A stretch of DNA of 25,323 bases from the NCBI GenBank assembly GCA_002398875.1, contig DHCC01000085.1, forward strand, positions 11,130 through 36,452. The letters are read 5' to 3'. Positions 1 to 6,350 of this stretch are shown here, piece after piece. Source of the stretch: Bacteroidales bacterium UBA4912. Lineage in GTDB: Bacteria > Bacteroidota > Bacteroidia > Bacteroidales > Dysgonomonadaceae. How positions within the stretch are numbered: position 1 is the first letter of the stretch; the number at the start of each line of letters is the position of its first letter. The notes beneath the pieces are model-generated. The model was not told where the DNA came from and made no database searches. It saw only the letters and a program-made list of their open reading frames with translations. Both the position numbers and the translations under genes were made by a program.

Positions 1-911
1 TGGTGGCTGTTCTTGGCAATTTCGTGAATAGGGCAATGGTGCTTACAAATAAGTATTTCGATAGCAAAGTACCTGCATCAGGCACATTAACTGATCTGGA
101 TCATGAAGCTATTACTGAAGCTGAAAAGGTGAAGCAAGCGGTTGAATATAATCTTGACAACTTCCATTTTCGTGAGGCTCAAAAAGAGGCAATGAACCTA
201 GCACGTATCGGTAATAAGTATCTTGCTGATGCTGAGCCATGGAAAACAGCCAAAACAGATATGGAACGCACTGCAACTATCCTTAATATTTCTCTTCAGA
301 TAACAGCAAATCTTGCAATTGTGATTGAGCCGTTTTTACCTTTTACATCGGCAAAACTCCTCTCATTCCTGAACACTGATCATCTGAATTGGGATAAGTT
401 AGGCAGTTTTGATCTGCTTGCAGAAGGTCATACTCTGGGTAAATCAGAACTCCTTTTTGAAAAGATTGAGGATGAAGTGGTTGAAAAACAGGTACAGAAG
501 CTTCACGACACTAAAGAATTAAATGAATCTGTAAACAAGAACAGTTCTGAAAATGAAGAGGTGAAAACAAAACCTATTAAGGAAACCATAGAATATGGTG
601 ACTTCGAAAAGCTTGATATCAGAGTAGGCACTGTCCTTGAATGTGAAAAAGTACCTAAAACTGATAAACTCCTAAGATTTCTTCTTGATGATGGACTTAA
701 ACAAAGAACAATCCTTTCTGGAATAGCTGCATACTATCCTAATCCTGAGGAACTGATTGGCAAACAAGTTTGTTTTATCGCCAACCTGGCTCCGAGAAAA
801 ATGAGAGGTTTCGTATCTGAAGGTATGATCTTGTCAGCAGAAAATAGTGACGGAACTCTTGCACTTGTTACACCTTCAAAAGATGTCAATCCGGGAAGTT
901 TAGTACTCTGA
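1..911 (+). CDS. metG: Methionine--tRNA ligase, C-terminal part (5' truncated by window edge)
   Basis: Methionyl-tRNA synthetase charges tRNA-Met with methionine in the cytoplasm. Only the last ~302 codons are present: the frame is open to the window edge and the catalytic Rossmann domain (HIGH and KMSKS motifs) lies upstream. Visible residues 1-165 form the helical anticodon-binding domain, with the NFVNRAM stretch at the start and the AEPW motif near residue 79, whose Trp corresponds to the anticodon-stacking residue of the family. A polar linker (about 165-195) leads to a C-terminal EMAPII/Trbp111-like OB-fold tRNA-binding domain (about 198-302), recognised by FEKLDIRVGTV, NLAPRKMRG and SEGMILSA. 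This two-part tail is normal for MetRS of Bacteroidetes. A strong hairpin terminator follows. Confidence 0.96.
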   Translation, partial: VAVLGNFVNRAMVLTNKYFDSKVPASGTLTDLDHEAITEAEKVKQAVEYNLDNFHFREAQKEAMNLARIGNKYLADAEPWKTAKTDMERTATILNISLQITANLAIVIEPFLPFTSAKLLSFLNTDHLNWDKLGSFDLLAEGHTLGKSELLFEKIEDEVVEKQVQKLHDTKELNESVNKNSSENEEVKTKPIKETIEYGDFEKLDIRVGTVLECEKVPKTDKLLRFLLDDGLKQRTILSGIAAYYPNPEELIGKQVCFIANLAPRKMRGFVSEGMILSAENSDGTLALVTPSKDVNPGSLVL

Positions 912-982
912 TTAAGTTAAATTAACGCGATCTATGCAACTTTTCTCCAGGAATTTCATCTATTAAATAGATTATAACTTAC

Positions 983-1021
983 GACTGGTTTGTGGTTATA
1001 AATCACAAACCAGTCAATTTT
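983..1021 (+). terminator. Intrinsic terminator after metG
   Basis: A perfect 12-bp stem (983-994 with 1004-1015, GACTGGTTTGTG and its complement) with a 9-nt loop is followed by AATTTTTATA. It lies 70 bp after the metG stop. It also spans the in-frame ATG at 992, which argues that the next gene starts at 1052 and not at 992. Confidence 0.85.
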
Positions 1022-1051
1022 TATATAAGTTCAACATTAAAAAATACCTCT

Positions 1052-1609
1052 ATGAAGAAACAAGTACTATTAATAATTGCATTATTAGTAAGCCTTTCAA
1101 TGTTCTCACAAAAGACTTATCGCGCTATGGGATGGAAATTATCCAGAGATTTACCTCAAAATGAACTAAAGTTTAATCTGGGTACTGCTATCCTGGGGTC
1201 CTATCCTGAGATTACTTACGAAAGAATACTAGATTCAGATATAAGCCTGGGAGCTTCTCTTGGAATTTCATTTGATGAAGATCTTTATTCGGTTAACTTT
1301 GCTTTTAACCCTTATGTCCGCTGGTTCTTTGGTGGTAATGCCGAGAATCTGCAGAAATATGGTGCCGGCTTCTTTATTGAAGCCAACGGAGGGCTGATAT
1401 CAGTGGACACAGATGAGTCAGAGTTCGTTAACGGAACATTAGTCACTAAAACTGAAACAAATATGGGAGCCGGATTAGGTATTGCCATAGGATGGAAATA
1501 TCTATCTCGCAACAACTGGATAGGTGAGATCTATCTGGGTGGCGGACGCGATTTTATTAACGACGGAGGCTATCCTCGTTTGGGAATAAGTATAGGAAAA
1601 AGATTCTGA
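1052..1609 (+). CDS. Small outer-membrane beta-barrel protein, hypothetical
   Basis: A 185-residue secreted protein. I chose the ATG at 1052 because it gives a clean signal peptide (MKKQVLLIIALLVSLSMFSQ, cleavage after SQ). The upstream in-frame ATG at 992 sits inside the metG terminator. The mature part is a run of short amphipathic strands with alternating glycine and aromatic residues (for example GTAILGSY, GASLGISF, GAGLGIAIGW, EIYLGGGR) and ends in phenylalanine, the usual end of an outer-membrane barrel inserted by BAM. The size suits an 8-stranded barrel. No catalytic motif is visible and the specific function is unknown. It is followed after 29 bp by the DUF1080 gene and may share its transcript. 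Confidence 0.75.
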   Translation: MKKQVLLIIALLVSLSMFSQKTYRAMGWKLSRDLPQNELKFNLGTAILGSYPEITYERILDSDISLGASLGISFDEDLYSVNFAFNPYVRWFFGGNAENLQKYGAGFFIEANGGLISVDTDESEFVNGTLVTKTETNMGAGLGIAIGWKYLSRNNWIGEIYLGGGRDFINDGGYPRLGISIGKRF

Positions 1610-1638
1610 ATTAATTGCTAATATTAAATTTATATTTT

Positions 1639-2412
1639 ATGAAAGGTTTTTTATCTATTTTTCTGATTTTAGCGTTTACTATTACTATGAATGCACAGGA
1701 TAAAAAGTATCCTGAACAGGCACCAATGAGGCCCGCCATGAGTGAATACTGGACACCTCAACCACCAGTTGTGACTCCCGGCAATCATGGTGTGAATGCC
1801 ATTCCTGCACCATCTGACGCCATTGTATTGTTTGACGGGACGGATCTCTCTAAATGGGAAAATACAAAAGGCGAAGCGGCAGGGTGGACTCTGCATGATG
1901 GCGTTTTTACAGTTAAAAAAGGCACCGGCGATATTCAGACAAAACAAAAGTTCAACGACTTTCATTTGCATATAGAATGGTGTGTTCCTGAAGGTATTAC
2001 AGGAGAAAGTCAGGCACGTGGCAACAGCGGTGTTTTTCTGCAAGGCATGTACGAAATTCAGATACTCGACTGCTACGAAAATGAAACTTATGTAAACGGT
2101 CAAACCGGCAGTGTTTATAAACAAACTCCTCCTCTTGCAAATGCAATGAATCCCCCGGGTGAGTGGAACGTTTATGATATTATCTATACTGCTCCTACAT
2201 TCAAAAAAGATGGTACATACCGCACAAACCCGCGTGTAACAGTATTACAAAACGGAGTGCTTCTGCAAAACAACACTATCATACTTGGAACAACAGAATA
2301 TATTGGTTTTCCTAAAGTTGTAGAGCATGGCGCAGGTCCAATCAAACTGCAGGATCACGGTGATCCCAGTGCACCAATTAGTTTCAGAAATATCTGGATA
2401 AGGGAGCTTTAA
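1639..2412 (+). CDS. Secreted DUF1080 (3-keto-disaccharide hydrolase-like) protein
   Basis: A 257-residue protein with a signal peptide (MKGFLSIFLILAFTITMNAQ). I chose the start at 1639; the in-frame TTG at 1615 would add eight residues that spoil the signal. The mature protein matches the DUF1080 jelly-roll fold (Pfam 3-keto-disaccharide hydrolase). It opens with IVLFDGTDLSKWE at about 63-75, followed by the GWTLHDG strand, the FHLHIEW strand, the conserved ARGNSGVFLQGMYEIQILD block, the GEWNVYDI strand and a final PISFRNIWIREL. Family members occur in Bacteroidetes and Planctomycetes polysaccharide-use loci, and some hydrolyse 3-keto-glycosides. The substrate here is unknown. No partner oxidoreductase that would make a 3-keto sugar is visible nearby. 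Confidence 0.86.
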   Translation: MKGFLSIFLILAFTITMNAQDKKYPEQAPMRPAMSEYWTPQPPVVTPGNHGVNAIPAPSDAIVLFDGTDLSKWENTKGEAAGWTLHDGVFTVKKGTGDIQTKQKFNDFHLHIEWCVPEGITGESQARGNSGVFLQGMYEIQILDCYENETYVNGQTGSVYKQTPPLANAMNPPGEWNVYDIIYTAPTFKKDGTYRTNPRVTVLQNGVLLQNNTIILGTTEYIGFPKVVEHGAGPIKLQDHGDPSAPISFRNIWIREL

Positions 2413-2439
2413 TTACACGGTTAATACGATAATTAAATG

Positions 2440-2447
2440 TAAATTTG
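2440..2447 (+). promoter_or_regulatory. Putative -7 box of yfhO-like gene
   Basis: TAAATTTG matches the Bacteroidetes sigma-ABfr -7 consensus TAnnTTTG and lies 29 bp before the ATG at 2477. No clear -33 TTG is seen at the expected distance. Confidence 0.5.
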
Positions 2448-2476
2448 TGGTTTAAACTTTAAACTGCAAAGGATAA

Positions 2477-5014
2477 ATGATGCAAAAAAATGGCATTTTA
2501 AAAAAGCTTATCCCCGATCTTTTAGTAATAGCGGGTTTCATTATTATTTCGTTCATCTATTTTGCCCCGGCAGTGCTGGATGGGCGCGTTATTTCACAGC
2601 ACGACTCGCTTGCAGCAATAGGGCAAGGTCAGGAGCAGCATGATTATATGGCACGCCATGACGGAGAACGTACGCGCTGGAATATATCTATGTTCAGTGG
2701 TATGCCTTCATACCAGATGAGTCCGACTTACGATTCTTCAAAACCTCTGGACAGCGCTAAACAGGCATACTCACTCTTTTTACCCAATTATGTTTACCTC
2801 CTGTTCATAATGCTTATCGGGTTTTATATCCTGATGCGGGCTTTCAGGGCATCGCCACTGATAAGTGCACTGGGGGCGGTAATATGGACTTTCTCATCCT
2901 ATTTCTTTATCCTTATCTCGGCAGGGCATATTTGGAAACTAATCACTCTGGCATACATTCCGTCCACAATTGCAGGTATGATATATGTTTACAGGAAAAA
3001 GTACCTTTTAGGAGGACTCCTATTCATGATTTTCGTAGCTTTCCAGATATCTGCAAATCACTTCCAGATGAGCTACTACTTCCTGTTCCTGATGCTCTTC
3101 CTTGTGATTGCTATGTTCGTAGATGCACTTAGGAAGGAAAAGCTTCCCGATTTCTTTAAAGCAACCACTGTTCTTCTGATTGCAGGAATTATTGGTGTGG
3201 CAGCCAACTCAAGCAACCTCTATCACACTTATGAATATTCTAAGGAAACAATGCGTGGTAAATCGGAACTTACGCATCATGCTGAAGAAAATGTTACAGA
3301 GGATGGCCTTGAACGCGATTATATCACAGCGTGGAGCTATGGTGTAGGTGAAACCTGGACACTGTTGGTTCCGAACACTAAGGGTGGAGCTTCGGTACTT
3401 CTTTCTGATAATGAAAAAGCAATGAGTAAAGCACGGTCTGAGTATTACCAGATTTATCAGCAGATAGGTCAGTATTGGGGAGAACAACCGGGTACCTCAG
3501 GTCCTGTTTATGTTGGAGCCTTTGTGCTTGCACTTTTTGTACTGGGACTGTTTATCGTGAAAGGTCCCGTTAAATGGGCACTGCTTGCAGGTACAGTTTT
3601 CTCTATCCTGCTCTCATGGGGTAAAAACTTTATGCCGCTTACCGATTTTTTTATCGATTACGTGCCACTTTATAATAAGTTCAGAGCTGTTTCCTCAATA
3701 CTCGTTGTAGCTGAATTTTGTATTCCTCTGCTGGCAGCACTTACTGTTAAAGAGATAATTCAAAAGCCGGAAGTACTTAAGAATAATATAAAGTATCTTT
3801 ATATAAGTCTGGGACTTACAGGAGGTATAGCACTGCTTTTTGCCATTGCTCCAAAACTTTTCTTCTCATCATTCATATCTACCGGTGAGATGCAAGCTTT
3901 TAGTCAGGCACTCCCGGCCGAGCATATTCATCCATTTCTGGCTAATCTCACAGATATGCGTGTATCTATGTTCACAGCTGATGCATGGAGAAGTTTTATA
4001 ATAGTTGCAATTGGTGGAGTATTAGTGTGGCTTTTCCTGCAAAACAAACTTAAAGCCCTGTGGATGACGGCAGGTGTTCTTTTGCTTTGCCTTGTTGATA
4101 TGTGGGATGTAAACAAGCGCTATCTTAATGATGATGATTTTGTTTATAAATCCAACCAGCAGCAGGTATTTAATCTTACACCAACGGATGAATACATTTT
4201 GCAGGATACTACAAAATATTATCGTGTTCTGAACCTTGCTACCAGCACCTTTAATGATGGAATAACACCTTACCACCATAAAGTAATAGGCGGTTATCAC
4301 GCTGCTAAATTACGCCGATATCAAGACCTTATTGATGTTCATCTTACTAATGAAATGATGAATATGCACCAATCTGTAATCACGTCACAGGGCAATCCCG
4401 ACTCAGCAAACGCCGATGAATTCAAGGTGCTCAACATGTTAAATACCAAATGGGTAATACTACCTTCACAAGATGGATCAACAATTCCGATAGAGAATCC
4501 TTTTGCGATGGGCAATGCCTGGTTAGTGGATGACATACTTTTCCTGGATAATGCAGATGAAGAGATAGATGCTTTGAGTAAAGTCGATCTGCATAATGTG
4601 GCTGTTGCCGACAAGGAGTTTGAATATGTTCTTGAAAACTTCAAACCGGACTTCAGACCTTCGCAAGCCGATAGCGCATCTACAATTACACTGACAGATT
4701 ATGACTCCAACTTCCTGACTTATAATGTTGATGCCAAAAAGGATGAACTGGCTGTTTTCTCAGAAGTATATTATCCCAGAGGGTGGCAAATAACCATTGA
4801 TGGTGAGCCTGCCGAAATGCTGAGGGTTAATTATACACTTCGTGCATTGCCGATACCTGAAGGTAAGCATATAGTGGAATTTCGCTTCGACCCACAGAGT
4901 ATAAAAGTGACCGACGGAATTGCATATACAGCACTAATGATAATGTTGTTAACCGCAATATTTATAATCATCAGTACTGTAAAAAAAAGAAAAACCAAAT
5001 TAGCTAAAGAGTGA
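2477..5014 (+). CDS. YfhO family multi-pass membrane protein
   Basis: An 845-residue inner-membrane protein of the YfhO family, which has a GT-C-like fold. In Firmicutes, members glycosylate cell-wall polymers using lipid-linked sugars; the role in Bacteroidetes is unsettled. The N-terminal half is hydrophobic, with the first membrane segment at about 12-31 and others near 105-121, 127-148, 177-193, 198-215 and 230-243. An early extracytoplasmic loop carries QHDSLA (D43), where GT-C enzymes keep a catalytic acidic residue. The C-terminal part has the typical YfhO beta domain (FSEVYYPRGWQITIDG, then YTLRALPIPEGKHIVEFRF), a last membrane helix and a basic tail. Two adjacent ATGs open the frame, and 2477 is taken as the start. 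The length is normal for the family in this phylum. Confidence 0.88.
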   Translation: MMQKNGILKKLIPDLLVIAGFIIISFIYFAPAVLDGRVISQHDSLAAIGQGQEQHDYMARHDGERTRWNISMFSGMPSYQMSPTYDSSKPLDSAKQAYSLFLPNYVYLLFIMLIGFYILMRAFRASPLISALGAVIWTFSSYFFILISAGHIWKLITLAYIPSTIAGMIYVYRKKYLLGGLLFMIFVAFQISANHFQMSYYFLFLMLFLVIAMFVDALRKEKLPDFFKATTVLLIAGIIGVAANSSNLYHTYEYSKETMRGKSELTHHAEENVTEDGLERDYITAWSYGVGETWTLLVPNTKGGASVLLSDNEKAMSKARSEYYQIYQQIGQYWGEQPGTSGPVYVGAFVLALFVLGLFIVKGPVKWALLAGTVFSILLSWGKNFMPLTDFFIDYVPLYNKFRAVSSILVVAEFCIPLLAALTVKEIIQKPEVLKNNIKYLYISLGLTGGIALLFAIAPKLFFSSFISTGEMQAFSQALPAEHIHPFLANLTDMRVSMFTADAWRSFIIVAIGGVLVWLFLQNKLKALWMTAGVLLLCLVDMWDVNKRYLNDDDFVYKSNQQQVFNLTPTDEYILQDTTKYYRVLNLATSTFNDGITPYHHKVIGGYHAAKLRRYQDLIDVHLTNEMMNMHQSVITSQGNPDSANADEFKVLNMLNTKWVILPSQDGSTIPIENPFAMGNAWLVDDILFLDNADEEIDALSKVDLHNVAVADKEFEYVLENFKPDFRPSQADSASTITLTDYDSNFLTYNVDAKKDELAVFSEVYYPRGWQITIDGEPAEMLRVNYTLRALPIPEGKHIVEFRFDPQSIKVTDGIAYTALMIMLLTAIFIIISTVKKRKTKLAKE

Positions 5015-5078
5015 ATCTCATTGTATTGTCCTGATTTTTATTATAACTTAACGCGGTAAAATAATTTCAATAATAAGT

Positions 5079-5273
5079 ATGCAAAATAAAATTATTACAA
5101 TTGTTTTTGCGCTGAGTCTTCTTTATGGTTCTGTATTAGCGCAACAGAATTATCGGGTTGAGCCATCACCATGGGCATTTTCATGGGGTGTGGGATTAGG
5201 TTCAATTACACCTACCGGTGATTTGGGGTTGACTACAATATACCCGACAAAAATTATGAACCCGGAAAAATGA
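5079..5273 (+). CDS. Very short secreted ORF, possibly a broken outer-membrane barrel gene
   Basis: A 64-codon frame with a convincing signal peptide (MQNKIITIVFALSLLYGSVLAQ). It is followed by SWGVGLGSITPTGDLG, which resembles the first strand and turn of an outer-membrane beta-barrel. The frame then ends after about 20 more residues, too short for a barrel. In the -1 frame, entered at the GGGG run at 5225-5228, the downstream DNA reads GVDYNIPDKNYEPGKMIY and stops at 5279-5281. That stretch looks more protein-like than the tail of the annotated frame. I infer either a small secreted peptide or a remnant with a frameshift and a missing interior. It ends 10 bp before the next gene. I do not recognise a family. 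Confidence 0.45.
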   Translation: MQNKIITIVFALSLLYGSVLAQQNYRVEPSPWAFSWGVGLGSITPTGDLGLTTIYPTKIMNPEK

Positions 5274-5283
5274 TTTATTAATT

Positions 5284-6276
5284 ATGAAGTATTTTACGCT
5301 AAAAAAAGTGATACTGTTTTATATTGCAGTTACACTTAATTTCACTATGAATGCTCAAAAGCTGTCTTTCAGCAAGGAAGGAGAGTTCAAAATTGTACAG
5401 TTCACCGACATGCATTACGCGAAGGGAAACCCTAAATCGGACACAACACTGCAATTGATACCAAAAGTGCTTGATGCTGAAAAGCCTAATTTGGTTGTTT
5501 TTACGGGTGATATAGTAACAGGAACAATTAATGGATGGGATGACATTACTAAATTTGTTATTGAACGCGAAATACCTTTTTCTGTAACACTTGGCAATCA
5601 TGATCACGAGCATGGTGTTACCCGTGAAGAGATTGCAGAGAAAATCACTTCATATCCTTATAATGTTAACACGATAAATAATATAGGCGGAAGAGTTCTG
5701 AATGATGCCATCCCAGTGTATAGCAGCGATAAGCATCTTAAAGTTGGTGCTCTAATATATTGCTTCGACTCGGGAGCATATTCCACTATTGATGGAGTTA
5801 ATGGTTACGGATGGTTAACAACAGAACAGATTGAATGGTATAAAAAACAAAGTATGCATTACAGGGTTCAGAACAACTTCAAGCCGTTGCCTGCTCTGGC
5901 TTATTTTCATATTCCCCTGCCGGAATACAAGACAGCATTTGATGATGAAAAAAATGTAAGATTCGGTGAGAGAAACGAGGATGAATGTCCGGCTGATCTT
6001 AATTCAGGAATGTTTCTGGCAATGCGTGAGATGGGAGATGTGATGGCAACATTTGTTGGACATGAACATGTAAATGATTATATAGTTGACTATTATGATA
6101 TAGCACTTGCTTATGGTCACTTTAGCGGGTGGACTACAACCTACACCCCTAAACCGGTGATTAACGGTGTGCGTGTGGTTGTACTAAAAGAGAACAAAAG
6201 GGAATTTGAAACCTGGCTGCATCAGCTAAATGGAGCAATCAAGCAGAAAGTTACCTACCCCACTGATTTTAAATAA
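5284..6276 (+). CDS. Secreted calcineurin-like metallophosphoesterase
   Basis: A 330-residue phosphoesterase with an N-terminal signal peptide ending at MNAQ (about residue 25). All the metal-binding motifs of the calcineurin-like fold are visible in order: DMHY (D42, H44), GDIV (D76), GNHDHE (N105, H106), FHIPLPEY (H209) and GHEHVND (H260, H262). The overall pattern resembles the purple acid phosphatase PAP28/29-like group common in Bacteroidetes. It should hydrolyse phosphomonoesters or phosphodiesters in the periplasm or at the surface using a two-metal centre. The substrate cannot be read from the sequence. The gene follows the short ORF after 10 bp and converges on the nuclease gene downstream. 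Confidence 0.88.
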   Translation: MKYFTLKKVILFYIAVTLNFTMNAQKLSFSKEGEFKIVQFTDMHYAKGNPKSDTTLQLIPKVLDAEKPNLVVFTGDIVTGTINGWDDITKFVIEREIPFSVTLGNHDHEHGVTREEIAEKITSYPYNVNTINNIGGRVLNDAIPVYSSDKHLKVGALIYCFDSGAYSTIDGVNGYGWLTTEQIEWYKKQSMHYRVQNNFKPLPALAYFHIPLPEYKTAFDDEKNVRFGERNEDECPADLNSGMFLAMREMGDVMATFVGHEHVNDYIVDYYDIALAYGHFSGWTTTYTPKPVINGVRVVVLKENKREFETWLHQLNGAIKQKVTYPTDFK

Positions 6277-6290
6277 TCCCCGGTGAGAGT

Positions 6291-6311
6291 TTGTGGTAAA
6301 CAGTTACACAA
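6291..6311 (+). terminator. Weak hairpin between convergent genes
   Basis: TTGTGgTAA (6291-6299) pairs with TTACACAA (6304-6311) around the loop ACAG, with one bulged G. It lies 14 bp after the phosphoesterase stop and 23 bp from the end of the convergent nuclease gene. No proper U-tract follows, so a terminator role is uncertain. Confidence 0.3.
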
Positions 6312-6314
6312 CCG

Positions 6315-6350
6315 TCTATTTATTACAGATTCTCTATTTACTACAGATCC
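6315..6350 (-). repeat. 18-bp tandem duplication at the 3' end of the AddB-like gene
   Basis: 6315-6332 and 6333-6350 are adjacent 18-bp copies that differ at two positions. Read on the - strand, copy one encodes the gene end (I-C-S-K-stop). Copy two continues in the same frame as R-I-C-N-K-stop just after the true stop codon. Confidence 0.75.

Noticed and set aside
992..1051. Upstream in-frame start for the small barrel protein
   Set aside because: The ATG lies within the stem of the metG terminator, and the added 20 residues would precede and spoil the signal peptide.
1669..2124. 151-codon - strand frame across the DUF1080 gene
   Set aside because: It is fully antisense to a recognised domain and rich in Cys, Phe and Ile as expected of a reverse-strand shadow.
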